DNA of 64,000 nt, taken from assembly GCA_029168955.1 (NCBI GenBank), contig JAPDOI010000904.1:1-64000 (forward strand). Reading direction: 5' to 3'. Shown here one piece after another: positions 47,801 to 56,368 of this stretch. Position numbers and translations under genes: made by a program. The notes beneath the pieces were generated by a model. The model made no database searches, was not told the DNA's origin, and worked only from the letters and a program-made list of their open reading frames with translations. Source of the DNA: Aplectana chamaeleonis (Eukaryota > Nematoda > Chromadorea > Rhabditida > Cosmocercidae). Within the stretch, counting starts at the first letter, position 1. Every line of letters begins with the position of its first letter.

Positions 47801-50800
47801 CAAATTTGCAAGTGGTTTTCTCAAAAATAAATTGTATTGGTGAAGAGAACTTTCGTGGACTGTGAGGTCCTGTAAAGCCAACTTTAGGTGACTTTTCGTC
47901 TGGGGCAGCCCCACCGTAGCAAAATGGCCCCTGTTATTGTGACGCCTTGGGATGTACCCAGTATTTCGGAACAAATCTCATTTTTTCCCCAGCGTGCGTG
48001 TGCGTAGCGAAAGATTAGACAGCCAGGGAGTGTAAGGGAGAGCAGCATACGCGCGCAAACGCACGCTTAGGGTCAATACTTGCATTCGCCCTCAGATTTA
48101 CCCTATAGAAAAAGAAATTTGCTCCACTACATATATGCTACTGCAGTATACTAGTACTGCACCCTATGAAATTTAAACAATATAGTCAGGGATCAACAAT
48201 ATAGTCTACAAAATTGCTGATTTTCTCTTTCGTCTGAACTTCAACATTTATGGCGCACATGCGTCCTTGCTACGGCAATAAAGCGTCTATAACACAGGAA
48301 TTTGTTATTTACCGCCTCTGTCTAACCACCGATTATAGTGAAAAGTCGATATTTGGGGCCTGAAGTTCACATAACACCTTACAAAACTTGTACCTTGGAA
48401 ACTGAAATTGTCTCCTATTTCAGCATGCAATTGCAATCTGCACGCAAAAAGATGTCGTTTCGACCCAGAGCTTTATCGTCTGAGCGGAAATAGGTGAGTC
48501 AATCGCTGTAGAAAGCACAATTTTTTAACGGTGGTACGTATGTTGCTCATGATGTATAATCCTTGCCCCTAAGTTTTGAGTTCAAGTCGGGTACCTTGTG
48601 ATATCTTGTGATCATATACCATGTCATCAAAAAATGCACAAACTATTCAAAAAATATCAAAACATTGATGAATATTTTTTAGAGGCATGTGTATTTATAT
48701 TAGAAAAGAGCTTTGATCCGTGTGCATGTGCATATGTAAAATACCCGTGCTATCAAGGGGCGACCCCCCGGGGGAGGCGACGTTCTGAAAAAAGCTCTTC
48801 TGAGAGTTGTGGGGGATGGATAGAGTAACAATAATCTATGTTGGGTTTTTCCTAAGGGCCTTCCGACATTCCAGAAAAAAAGAAAAAATCGTTTGAAACT
48901 ACCTGTAACCCCACATTCGGAGCAACTGGAGTGAGTTCGTATGCTCGGCACACATTAAATTACAATAAAATTGCTCACTACAAGGTTTGACTGTTTGATT
49001 CTGGCTCATTCGTGAGATATAAGCCGTTTCCGAGCTCACTGTGCGTTCCATTCCTCGTATCACTTGTTTGAAGTTGTCTTTGTGACTGTGCAGGGATGGC
49101 CAAGAGGATAACGTTTGGGAATGCTAAACTACGAAGGGATGCTGGGTTGCGGGTTCGATTCCCGCAATGCATCTTCTGGAAATTTGTTTTGCATTCATTC
49201 GGTTCTTTATTCACGAGGTCTCTCATTCACATTTTAACTTGCTTTTCCAATCTTACTGGATTTACAATTTCTATCGCGTGAATCCCTGTAATATATGAGC
49301 ATTTCCTCACCTGATTCAAAAATTATTCTTCTCACCTTCTTGTGCTAGCGTTTCGGGTTCATCGAGAAATATTGCAATGTCGACATTTTGTAACTTTGTT
49401 TTACTTTTCTCGAGTAAAGAAAAACAACTTTCTTGAACACATAAAAGTCGTTTGTGAATAATCGTAGAAAAAGCGTTACCATTGCAAGAAGCAATGCGAT
49501 GAACCCATTCTTAAAAATTACCATCATAGCCGCAGTTTTCATTTTCACGAAGCGTCAATCAGTTCCCTAATACATCTGCTGATCCTTCATCGAAAACTAC
49601 TGAACTCGGCCCGATCATGCAGAAATTTTTTTCGATTATCTGGAGTTCGAGGGTGAGTGAGCATATGACGAAAAAAAAGTCGAAATTTTTTTCTTCCGTA
49701 TTGATCTAAATAAAGCATATTGAGGTTGAGCATATTGAGATGGGTGTTAGATATTGGGGGTCGTTTCTTGTAAGTTTTGTAAAAACGTGGAGCATTTGCC
49801 AAACTTGGCAAAAAAGCGTCCGATGCATGTAACATTCTTAAACGAAGATGTTTTTGGGTTCTCAAAACGCCATCATATTCACAGCTCGAATCCCTACCTA
49901 ATGATGCGCATTGTGGACCAAAGCTCCCTAAAATGGTTTTAGAGTAAAACTGTATTTGCGATCGCTTCACTAAAACGTCGCGCGCGGCAAAGTGCGGCGA
50001 AACTTCGAGTAGTGATTGTACAAGTAATAGAGGAGCAGTCTCTATGTTTCCATCGCGAATTGGATGGGGGTGGGGCTATCTCGAGATCTGTGCAGATTCA
50101 ATTTCCGAAACGCTCCATTAATCGGTCTGGGACATTCGAAACAAAATTCCGACTTTTCAGGAAGCTCCTGAGAGTGTTTAATGAAGGACTTCGAGAATTC
50201 AACTTGCATAGATCTCGAGCCCCAATTTCATCCAATTCGCAAAGAAAACGTAGAGAATGATCTTTTATTACTCGTACAATCACTACTCGAAGTTTCGCCG
50301 CACTTTGTCGCGCGCGACGTTTTAGTGAAACGACCGCAAATACAATTTTACTCAAAAACAATTTTAAGGAGCTTCGGTCCACAAGGCAGATTATTATGTA
50401 GAAATTGGAGGTGTGAATATGATAGTGTTTTCAGAATCTAAAACTTCTTCGTTCAAAAAAGTAACATGCATCGGACGCCTTGTTGCCAAGTTTGGCAAAT
50501 GCTCCCTGTTTTTACAAAACGTAGCGCGGGTATTGTGTGTAGGTGTGATCCAAGTGTGCGAACTATACAAACTTATGAACTATGCGATGTGGTAATGTTG
50601 TGGAAGCAGTTGGTGCAGTTATGTATGTATTTTCACTACGTTTACCAGGTTGTTCAATAGGTTTCTTGTTCGATAAGAAAAACACAATTTTTGCTTCAAA
50701 TTACACTTTATTATTCAGTATAATTTCCCTGAACATTAATACATTTGCTCCAACGATCCTCCACTCTGTGAATCCCATCCCTTAAAGGCAGTGTTCACGA

Positions 50801-53800
50801 TAATCTTCAATTTTGAGATTATTCGCTCTATTGATTAAGTGGTCCCCGGGTAGAACTAAAATGACGCAGAAATTGAGAAAAACGCCCCAGAAGTACACGA
50901 AATCCTCTACTCTCACCCCGCCTCTTTACTCTCACAGGAACTGTTTGTTGTGACAATGAAAACTTTTGTGGACCAGTCCACTGCGATTCTCTACTCTCCA
51001 TTGCTCCGTTCCTTCCTTGGGGCCCTAACTTATCCTGCTTTGTATAAAATATTCTTCTATTTTCAATTGCCCCAATTCTCCACCGGTGACAACCACCATG
51101 AACATGTTCATCCAACCGGACAACTAGTCCATGTTATAGAATAATGTCACTGAAATACGACGTTTTAATGTGTTTCTTGCCGTTTCTTCGTAATTTTGGT
51201 AACTCTTGTAGGTCGACGCATTGTTTTAAATGAGAAACTCGGGGACGAAGATCATCGTGAACACTGTCTTTAGAGGCAGTGTTCACGATAAAAATCGTTT
51301 TTCTGTTTTTCCACCTATCTTGAAAACGGCCCCATGGTGATTCCCATGATATCTCTGAAATCGCACAAGACCTTCAGGGAACGGAGTTATGGTCCCTCAA
51401 ATAATGAGCTAGGGAAAATGGTGGACGAGTTGTCCGAGGCTTGTAACTTCCGTCTTTCACAGCCGATGTATGCGAGCTGACCTGAGTAAAGAGAGAAGTG
51501 GAGAATGAAGGGAAGAACGGGGCTTTTGATTGGAAACCATCGCTTATCTCACAATCTCGAGCATTCATTTATTCACGTCGGTGGGCGTGGAAAGTGCATC
51601 TGGGGGTGACGAGCTGATGGGTGTCCAACTTTGGGGCCGTAAGGTATCGTTCCTAGCTCATTTTACTCAGTTTTTTCAAAGTTAGGGTTCCGCTAGGCCC
51701 CGCAGCTGCCGATTTCCACCAAAAAATCAGACGTGGTTTTTATCGTGGACACTACCTTTAAAGTGAGAGGTCGGAAGGTCTGCAAAATACGCTTGAACAG
51801 CCGTTATGACCTCTTCATTTGATGAAAAACGCTTGCCACGCATACATTTTTTGAGCTCTGGAAACAAATGGAAGTCGCTGGGGGCCAAATCTGGTGAATA
51901 TGGTGGATGCTACAACAATTCGAACTTTAATTCATGGATTTTAGCCATTGCCAAAATGCTCTTGTGACACGGTGCATAGTCCTGATGAAAAGGGGTTTTC
52001 TTTTTCTTCTGCAATGTTGATCTTTTTTCACGAAAATTTTCCTTTAAATTGTCCAAAAGCTTGCAGTAATATCCAGAATTAATTGTTTAACCAGTTTGCA
52101 AGTGATCCACTAACAAATATCCTTTAGCATCCCGAAAAACTGATGCCATAACCTTCTTGGCCGATTTCCGGACACGAACTCATTGCGAAGCCGAACAACT
52201 AGGCTCACACCACTCTTTAGCCTCTTGTTTTTATTCAGGATCATGGTAATAGACGCAAGTCTCATCCACAGTGATGAATCGACGCACGAAATCCATTTTA
52301 TTCTTTTTAAAACGCTCCAAATGTTGCTGAGAAAGTCGCATTCGAATGTGTTTTTGTTCCATTGTTAGCGAATGCAGCACCCATTGTGCGCACAGCTTTC
52401 TGAAACCCAAAATTCCACTTAAAATATGGCTCACACTGCCTAATGAGATGTGTAGAGCCTCTACTTGATCTCTCTCAGTCGATCGACGATCTTCCAAAAC
52501 CATATCCTGTATTTTGGCTATGATTTCTGGTGTTGATGCGCTTTTTAGACGTCCTTCACGTGGATCGTCTTCAAGGCTTGTACGATTGCGTTTAAATTCA
52601 GCAACCCATCTTTCTACCGTTCTAATTGTAGGTGAACATTCATCATACACTTTTCACATTCGTTCGTGAATTTCTTTCGATGCTACACCTTCCGAAAATA
52701 AGAATTTTATTACTAAACGATATTCAATGTTTTCCATTCCTGTGACACGGCGACACTAAATTGCTTGTAAACAAAGAATGAATTGACAGATTTAAATGAA
52801 ACTTCACATATGTACGTTCATACGAATAGTGTACCAACAAAGAAATTTTGGGCTAGTAGCAACGCTGTCTCTAATCGAACGACAAAACTTATTGAACAAC
52901 CTGGTACTATGGAAGGCTCGTCTCTAGCTATTAATCGATAAGGGAAACAGCTGATAATTTTCTTCTGGGTGACTATTTTCTCTGTTTCTTTCAAGTTTCC
53001 GTGTTATTTCTGCGTTTATCTATTGTGAATACCTTAGGTGTTATTTGTATTGCGCGTCAAAACCGTTATATCGATTGCGGGCTTTTTCTCCGAAATTCGG
53101 GAAAATTTTGGGCTGTCGTAATGATTCCCAAGCGCAAAAGAAGCTGGGAAACGGAGGAGGAGTGAGGTGCGTGATTGGAAACTAGCAGTGATTCGTCCAT
53201 GATGGACTTCGCTCCTCCCCCTTTCCCCGTCTCTTCTGCTGTTGGGAAATATTACGGCCACCATCCGGAGAGAAACCAAAAATTGCCGTCGATTACGGCG
53301 GGGTGTTCACAACGGTGCAACCACGCACCCAGGTCGACGGTAAATTTTTATTTTTCCTTCTGAAATTCGGAGAAAAAAAAGCTCCGGGATCGTTAGAAAA
53401 AGGTCGCTAAGTTTTGTAAAAACGGGGAAACAGAGGATAGTTTTTTTGAATGAAGATTTTTTTTAATTCTAAAAACGCTCTCATATTCGCAGATCAAATT
53501 GCTGCCTAATTATGTTACTTATGGACCGAAGATCCCTGTTTTCTAAAGAAATTGTTTTTGCGATCCTTCATCAAAATTTTGAGCAGTATTTGTAAAAGTA
53601 ATGGAAGAGCAATCTGTAGGGTTTCTTCTCAAATTGCAGGTAAGAGAATCTCAAGGTTAATTACATATGTTGAATTTTCGAAAACCTTCATTCGAGAGTC
53701 CGTGGTTTTTGCAACAAACTCCGACTTTTCAGGAAGTTCTCAAGCGTGTTTAATGAAGGATTACGAAAAATCAACCCATGCAGAATTTGAGATACTCTCA

Positions 53801-54453
53801 CCTGCACCTAATTTTTGAAGAAAACATACAGATTGCTCTTCCATTACTTGTACAAATACTGCTCAAAGTTTCGCCGCGCGCGACGTTTCGAAAAACGATT
53901 GCAAAAACTATTTCCTTCAAAATCAAAGCGATTTTAGGGAACCCCGGCTCACAAGTCGCATAATTAGGTAGCAATTTGATCTGTGATTATGATAGCGTTT
54001 CAGAATTCAAAAAAGTCTTCATTTAAAAAAGTTATGTACATGCATCGGACGTTTTTTTTTCAAGTTTGCCAGATGCTCCCCGTTTTTACAAAACTTAGCG
54101 CAGGTATTGCACCTGCGCTATTAGTGCCAAATTTGGAACAGATCCCGCTATGGCTACAGTATACCGGAATGGACTGTCTTTTGGAATGCTGTTTTTCATT
54201 TCATATTAAAAGCTGTACATTTTGAGAATCTGGAATTGATAAAAAACGCAAAGCTCTCAGAGTGTTGTTATTTATGTGACTTCCATGCCTAAAAGCAGTT
54301 CGTTTCATGAAATCTTTCCACAAGTTCGTTTCAGAAGTGGTGGAGTCTGCATCAACTGTCGACATAATACAATCGGACGTAACTGTCATATGTGCAAAGC
54401 AGGATATTATCGAGACACCAGCAAACCAATAACCAGCAAAAGAATTTGCAAAA
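29757..54453 (+). CDS. unc-6: Netrin (UNC-6 type), 5' two-thirds, eight exons
   Basis: A secreted laminin-related guidance cue; in Caenorhabditis UNC-6 steers axons and cells along the dorsal-ventral axis through the receptors UNC-40/DCC and UNC-5. Eight exons (29757-29813, 29906-30045, 32305-32674, 34222-34392, 39555-39731, 44298-44412, 48424-48493, 54335-54453) join in phase at GT-AG borders to 406 codons plus one base. Order: signal peptide about 1-14, laminin N-terminal domain VI to about residue 280, first laminin-EGF repeat from [12 protein letters not shown] in exon 5, second from [11 protein letters not shown] in exon 7. Residue spacing and cysteines follow the family; UNC-6 is about 612 residues, so about 200 residues (third EGF repeat, NTR domain) remain outside. 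Introns are 92, 2259, 1547, 5162, 4566, 4011, 5841 and >9546 nt. No stop, frameshift or broken site was seen, so it looks functional. Confidence 0.96.
29906..30045 (+). CDS. unc-6: Netrin exon 2: start of laminin N-terminal domain
   Basis: Acceptor TTTTTAG, donor TCGAG|GTGCAG, leaving two bases. Codes [11 protein letters not shown] and then [18 protein letters not shown], diagnostic netrin domain VI sequence with paired cysteines that bond within the domain. The in-frame ATG at 29,912 is internal, because the UNC-6 alignment begins before it. Confidence 0.96.
30046..32304 (+). other. Netrin intron 2
   Basis: AT-rich sequence with one palindromic element at 31,512-32,021 and no other feature. 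31,165-31,190 on the minus strand contains a GGTTCAAATCC tRNA B-box-like word without a matching A box. Confidence 0.6.
31512..32021. mobile_element. TA-flanked palindromic element, 510 bp
   Basis: Ends CAGTTTACCGCAAC and GCTGCGGTAAACTG, TA on both sides (31,510-31,511; 32,022-32,023). The palindrome extends inward through GCGATGGTGCGG, CCATCGATCGAC and the AACGGCAAATTCCCCTCACG-type segment almost to the centre. It is related to 8,488-8,724. The frames on the minus strand are products of the symmetry. Confidence 0.85.
32305..32674 (+). CDS. unc-6: Netrin exon 3: core of laminin N-terminal domain
   Basis: Acceptor CCTATTCAG; the first base completes the AGG codon from exon 2, then [11 protein letters not shown]. 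The 370-nt exon contains [41 protein letters not shown] and [14 protein letters not shown], the most conserved part of netrins. N-glycosylation sequons are seen at NMT and NVS. Donor GAGCAG|GTGAGC in phase 0. The open frame runs past the donor into the intron, so the apparent 177-residue frame is not a protein. Confidence 0.98.
33266..33516. mobile_element. TA-flanked palindromic MITE, 251 bp
   Basis: Ends CAGTTCAACTCCGCATTGCC and GGCAATGCGGAGTTGAACTG, TA on each side (33,264-33,265; 33,517-33,518). The arms pair over about 120 bp (CAGATAGGGATGTGGGATCA) around a short GGGTTTTGCCC centre. Very few arm mismatches suggest a recent insertion or gene conversion between arms. Confidence 0.92.
33566..33670. 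repeat. CACCGCTCCGC hairpin repeat, copy 2
   Basis: TTTCGATTATCACAGCGCGG faces CCGCTACTGGTGATAATCGA. Same family as 22,843-22,948 and 36,846-36,949. Confidence 0.8.
34222..34392 (+). CDS. unc-6: Netrin exon 4: end of laminin N-terminal domain
   Basis: Acceptor GACTTTAG, donor GATCAG|GTAGGG, phase 0 at both ends, 57 codons. Reads [20 protein letters not shown], then [20 protein letters not shown] and [16 protein letters not shown]. The loop SHTLSPRST differs from the glycine-rich stretch in UNC-6, so local divergence falls in a surface-loop-like segment. The real frame is one base off the longer open frame in the same place. Confidence 0.97.
35290..35352. repeat. 63-bp near-perfect palindrome
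   Basis: AATCGCTCCGCGACTATCGC and TCGCGTTGCA pair with TGCAACGCGA and GCGATGGTCGCAGAGCGATT. It lies in a tract rich in GCGACGCGAC words (35,170-35,360), like those in 189-309 and 38,328-38,594. Confidence 0.8.
35685..36161 (+). mobile_element. TTAA MITE family C, intact copy
   Basis: Starts ATGCACAGTCCAACCTCG after TTAA (35,681-35,684) and ends GCTTGGACTGTGCCT before TTAA (36,162-36,165). 477 bp. Interior includes CTTGTAACTTCTGTCATTTG and TATATCTCGCCTATTCG, words shared in part with families B and D, so the families are related by more than their ends. Confidence 0.87.
36846..36949. repeat. CACCGCTCCGC hairpin repeat, copy 3
   Basis: TTCGCTTATCACAGCGCGGA faces CTGCTGCTGGTGATAATCGA. Flanked on both sides by tracts shared with 22,970-23,290 (36,650-36,780 and 37,080-37,210). 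Confidence 0.75.
38328..38594. mobile_element. GC-rich palindromic element containing a second copy
   Basis: Outer ends GCGCCATTTATGCTTTCACC and CTTACGCCGC...ATAATGGCGCC (reading inward from the right) are imperfect inverses; arms contain GAGCGACGCGACGAAGTGCA. A related complete element occupies 38,408-38,542 within it. Confidence 0.75.
38408..38542. mobile_element. TTA-flanked palindromic MITE, 135 bp
   Basis: Starts GGCGTCGTTTATACTTCCGC and ends GGGAGTATAAACGACCC, with TTA on both sides (38,405-38,407; 38,543-38,545), the 3-bp target expected for PIF/Harbinger elements. Inserted into an older member of its own family. Confidence 0.85.
39555..39731 (+). CDS. unc-6: Netrin exon 5: linker and start of first laminin-EGF repeat
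   Basis: Acceptor CACGTTTAG, donor GGAAGG|GTAAGC, 59 codons, phase 0. Begins [11 protein letters not shown], then an asparagine-rich linker [15 protein letters not shown], longer and more Asn-rich than in UNC-6, then [20 protein letters not shown] and RCIFDKMGR. The Gly-Arg-Cys-Lys-Cys motif opens the first laminin-EGF repeat. Confidence 0.97.
40729..40783. repeat. 55-bp perfect palindrome
   Basis: CATACGGTTCCCGGCCAAAG then CGCCGC pairs base for base with GCGGCG and CTTTGGCCGGGAACCGTATG around a 3-bp centre TTC. It is inserted in the body of the hAT-like element at a point marked by a C-run. Confidence 0.92.
40842..41137. mobile_element. 296-bp hAT-like MITE with CTGTTGAG duplication
   Basis: Starts CAGGGATGAGCGGAAT and ends ATTCCGCTCATCCCTG, flanked by a perfect 8-bp duplication CTGTTGAG (40,834-40,841; 41,138-41,145). 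Same family as 5,054-5,359, opposite internal orientation. Confidence 0.93.
42038..42244. repeat. 207-bp palindrome, GC-rich
   Basis: GGGGCGGCATGCATGAACGC and CGCGCAGCGTCGAGCAACGG are mirrored almost perfectly by their complements, ending GCATGCATGCCGCCCC. The centre is a short spacer around GTTGATGTGCC. All frames open on both strands because of the symmetry. No clear target duplication was found. Confidence 0.9.
42528..42810. mobile_element. TA-flanked inverted-repeat element
   Basis: Ends CAGTCGTCATGGATTGCACT and AGTGCGATCTGTGCTGACTG, TA on each side (42,526-42,527; 42,811-42,812). The tract TGCGTTGGCGCAAACTG is repeated at 33,950-33,975, so a diverged relative lies in intron 3. Confidence 0.75.
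42960..43914. mobile_element. TTAA MITE family E, palindromic, with internal insertion
   Basis: Starts AGGCAGCATACACGCTCGTA after TCAA and ends TACGAGCGTGTATGCTGCCT before TTAA (43,915-43,918). The two halves are almost perfect reverse complements for over 250 bp. The right half holds an extra 296 bp (43,444-43,739), which accounts for the arm length difference. A shorter sister is at 62,429-62,872. Confidence 0.92.
43444..43739. mobile_element. TTA-flanked MITE inside family E
   Basis: Starts GGCCTATGGTATACTTTGTC and ends CAAAAGTATACCATACCCC, with TTA at 43,441-43,443 and 43,740-43,742. The opposite arm of the host palindrome reads GAGTAACAG without interruption (near 43,130), proving a single-site TTA insertion. 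The TTA target and GG start suggest PIF/Harbinger type. The inside has repeated CTGTCGCTGTCGCTGTGCAG. Confidence 0.93.
44298..44412 (+). CDS. unc-6: Netrin exon 6: first laminin-EGF repeat
   Basis: Acceptor CAATTTTAG, donor TGCGTGG|GTAGGT, 38 codons plus one base. Codes [20 protein letters not shown], then [18 protein letters not shown]. Cysteine spacing (CDC, CETC) is that of a laminin-EGF repeat. A different frame is longer here, which hides the exon. Confidence 0.96.
45644..46126 (+). mobile_element. TTAA MITE family D, copy 1
   Basis: Starts AGGCACAGTACACCCTCAGA after TTAA (45,640-45,643) and ends TGGGTGTCCTGTGCCT. It shares the single TTAA at 46,127-46,130 with the family A element that follows. 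483 bp. Confidence 0.9.
46131..46613 (+). mobile_element. TTAA MITE family A, copy 3
   Basis: Starts AGGCAGTGTTCACGATAATC directly after the shared TTAA and ends AGCGTCAACACTGCCT before TTAA (46,614-46,617). 483 bp. Confidence 0.9.
48424..48493 (+). CDS. unc-6: Netrin exon 7: short exon, start of second laminin-EGF repeat
   Basis: Only 70 nt. Acceptor CTATTTCAG; the first two bases finish the Ala codon begun in exon 6. Codes [20 protein letters not shown] then GN, matching UNC-6 at nearly every position. Donor AATAG|GTGAGT leaves two bases that exon 8 completes as Arg. It is far below normal open-frame cut-offs. Confidence 0.95.
49090..49172 (+). pseudogene. tRNA-Ser-like relic
   Basis: TGGCCAAGAGG (49,097-49,107) is an internal A box and GGGTTCGATTCCC (49,151-49,163) a perfect B box with a paired T stem. 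The layout with a long variable region fits a serine tRNA, and ATGCTAA in the loop would give anticodon GCT. The acceptor and anticodon stems are mismatched, so this is a tRNA pseudogene or a tRNA-derived SINE head. Confidence 0.65.
49774..50520. mobile_element. Foldback element K, copy 1
   Basis: Arms of about 320 bp: GTTTTGTAAAAACGTGGAGC at the left faces GCTCCCTGTTTTTACAAAAC at the right, and CGTCGCGCGCGGCAAAGTGC faces GCACTTTGTCGCGCGCGACG. The centre around 50,090-50,190 is unpaired. A diverged second copy is at 53,405-54,100. Non-coding. Confidence 0.85.
50786..51269 (+). mobile_element. TTAA MITE family A, copy 4
   Basis: Starts AGGCAGTGTTCACGATAATC after TTAA (50,782-50,785) and ends ATCGTGAACACTGTCT before TTAG (51,270-51,273), which it shares with the next element. 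Lies in the mariner transposase coding region. Confidence 0.92.
51274..51757 (+). mobile_element. TTAA MITE family B, copy 1
   Basis: Starts AGGCAGTGTTCACGATAAAA directly after the shared TTAG and ends TTATCGTGGACACTACCT before TTAA (51,758-51,761). 484 bp. Second of the pair inside the mariner. Confidence 0.92.
53405..54100. mobile_element. Foldback element K, copy 2
   Basis: CGCTAAGTTTTGTAAAAACG faces CGTTTTTACAAAACTTAGCG; arms of about 300 bp match copy 1, including CATGCATCGGACG. Right after it, TAGCGCAGGT-ATTGC-ACCTGCGCTA (54,097-54,121) is a perfect small hairpin. Confidence 0.87.
54335..54453 (+). CDS. unc-6: Netrin exon 8: second laminin-EGF repeat
   Basis: Acceptor TCGTTTCAG. The first base completes Arg, then [20 protein letters not shown] and [19 protein letters not shown]. 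Donor CAAAA|GTGGGT in phase 1, so the next exon should begin by completing a Ser-Cys-Gly-Cys-His-like stretch. I could not find that exon before the window ends. Confidence 0.95.
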
Positions 54454-55059
54454 GTGGGTTTCCTTGAGTAGAATAACTGGAGATATTTTCAGCTACATGA
54501 TATGGATGTCGTTGACGTCACCGGTTAACGCTCATACGACTAAACTTAAGCCGTTTTTCTAACCTTTGATTCGTTTTGCTCTCAGTACCAGCACCTAGTC
54601 CAAGAAACTCGAATCCTATAGACATTTTTCTCCTATACTGGCTGACTACACCCAAATTTTCTCTCCATCGCGGCTTCCTTCAGAGTATGGCTCGTTACAC
54701 TTGCAAGATGCAGTTGGTTAAGCCTGCAATCAAGTTGGCAAGTTGATCAGAGGCTGGGTGTATAATCTCTTCAGATTTGGTTGGCTTGTGTTACAGAAAA
54801 GATTAGTAACAACGGGGCTCAAGTAGGGTTCGCCCCCGGTAGGTTTGGAAAATGTCCGGCAAATTCATCCGTTTATTGTTCAAGGTCTTACTCTGACTAT
54901 GTAGAAGCATTTAGTTGTTGACTCAGAATTCATGAGAAAGCTCTGAAAAGGTATATAGTCACTATTCACGATAATATTAGTTTTGGACTTTTCCTAGGGA
55001 AACACTCGGGATAATTCTGAGAAGCAGAGTAGTCAGTTCGGGTTTCTTTCTAACATTAA

Positions 55060-55543
55060 AGGCACAGGACACCCAGGGAATTATTTTTCAGATTTTATGC
55101 TTATCTTGGAGAGAGTCACACGCTGATCACAGTGGTATCTCTGAAATCGTCCAAAACCCCCTACGTACAGAGTTATGGCTCCTCAAAGATGCCTAGAAAT
55201 TGAGGGTGGAAAATTGGTGGACGAGTTGTCTCAGGCCTGTATTTCTCTTCATTCGCTACCGTTGCGTGAGAGAAAGCCAGGATAAGGATACAGTCCGGTA
55301 ATGGGCTGAAGAACGCCGACTTGTTGGAATTCATCCATCTGTCGAGTCGCTATCGAGTTCGAAAATCTGTTAGGGGGTCGGGCCTGTGGTGGTTAGCGAA
55401 GGGGGTCGGGCCTTTGGTGGTCGCTTATATCTCGCTTATTTGGAAGAATTGAGATCTCGCATTTGGCGCGTGATATACAGAAGGGGTCTTCTACACAATT
55501 ACATGAAAATCTCAAAATTCATATCTGAGGGTGTACTGTGCCT
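55060..55543 (-). mobile_element. TTAA MITE family D, copy 2
   Basis: Starts AGGCACAGGACACCCAGG after TTAA (55,056-55,059) and ends GGGTGTACTGTGCCT before TTAA (55,544-55,547). 484 bp, reverse of copy 1. Confidence 0.9.
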
Positions 55544-56368
55544 TTAAGTCGTCGCATGTAAAGAGGCCATGCTTTTGGGTAGATTGGCCTTCGGGCTCGC
55601 TTGAAAATTTTACAAACTCCAAAATCATCAACTTCTAGGCGTTTTTCCGACACCAACGTCATAAACACGTGCCAGAGAATAGTTCATCAAGGAAAACTTG
55701 ACGACGGAATTTTGTGTGGACAGTGCCTTCAATCAGCGGTGACGGACTTTCCCGGATTTTCTGGAATCATCATCCGCCAATCTCGGCCATAACGAGAGCA
55801 TAGAGTGAATGCTCGCGGTAAAAACAGCCTTCGAGTTTTTATCGGAAGTCGAAAGGTCCGAGGCATATTGCAACACATTGTTGGAAAACCGTCTACAAAT
55901 GAGGAATGAATAATCCTATACAACCGTAAGCCTTGGGATACGGGCTCTCTACACACAGAGGGAAGAGTTGTCCCGTTTTTGCAGTTCGACACGTCACGCC
56001 ACTCCATGCAAGCGAAGTAGTCCCGAGTGGAATTGGAGCCTCAAAAGGCGAGACAACTCCTCCTTTGGTGTAGAGAGCACCTATTTTGTAAAACTTGGAG
56101 CAGGGTATGCCCACCCCGCCTCCTTTCCGGTGGATGAAGAGAAGTGGGCATACCACATTGAAATATTGAGCCTGTTTAGGGCATTTCGTTGCTCATTTTC
56201 AGCCGTTTTTCGACACTGTAGTTGCGATGAGCCTCGAACCTCTGGATTTCCGGCGAAAACTCGCAGGCTGTACCTGTCTTGAACACTGCGTTTGAAGTCT
56301 CGAAAGCGAGACTCTTGGAGGAGACTGTTCCTCAGATCAGTGTGATCTGAACTTTGGCCAGACTCTTA

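Larger units (their letters stand above)
44413..48423 (+). other. Netrin intron 6
   Basis: Contains the D-A pair of TTAA elements (45,644-46,613). The remaining intervals, 44,413-45,639 and 46,620-48,423, include only short frames with no recognisable motif; the minus-strand frame at 47,250-47,768 is the longest and looks accidental. Confidence 0.6.
50711..52737 (-). pseudogene. Mariner transposase pseudogene, copy 2
   Basis: Start [20 protein letters not shown] at 52,737, paired helix-turn-helix with [20 protein letters not shown], then VDET, HQD and PSD carrying the three catalytic Asp (codons at 52,264, 51,979 and 51,874). The spacing is 94 and 34 residues, the D34D signature of mariner transposases, all in one register. 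The C-terminal end ([17 protein letters not shown] then stop at 50,711) lies beyond two MITEs that split the coding region at a TTAA. At least two in-frame stops (near 52,655 and at 52,231-52,233) make it inactive. Confidence 0.93.
50645..52904 (-). mobile_element. Mariner element, copy 2, interrupted by two MITEs
   Basis: Inverted repeats CCAGGTTGTTCAATAGGTTT (left) and AACTTATTGAACAACCTGG (right), TA on both sides (50,643-50,644; 52,905-52,906). Removing 50,782-51,757 plus one TTAA leaves about 1,284 bp, the usual mariner size. Transposase runs on the minus strand. It is almost full length, unlike copy 1. Confidence 0.95.
48494..54334 (+). other. Netrin intron 7
   Basis: Contains a tRNA-like relic (49,090-49,172), two copies of one foldback element (49,774-50,520 and 53,405-54,100) and between them a mariner with two MITEs inside (50,645-52,904). 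Confidence 0.65.
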
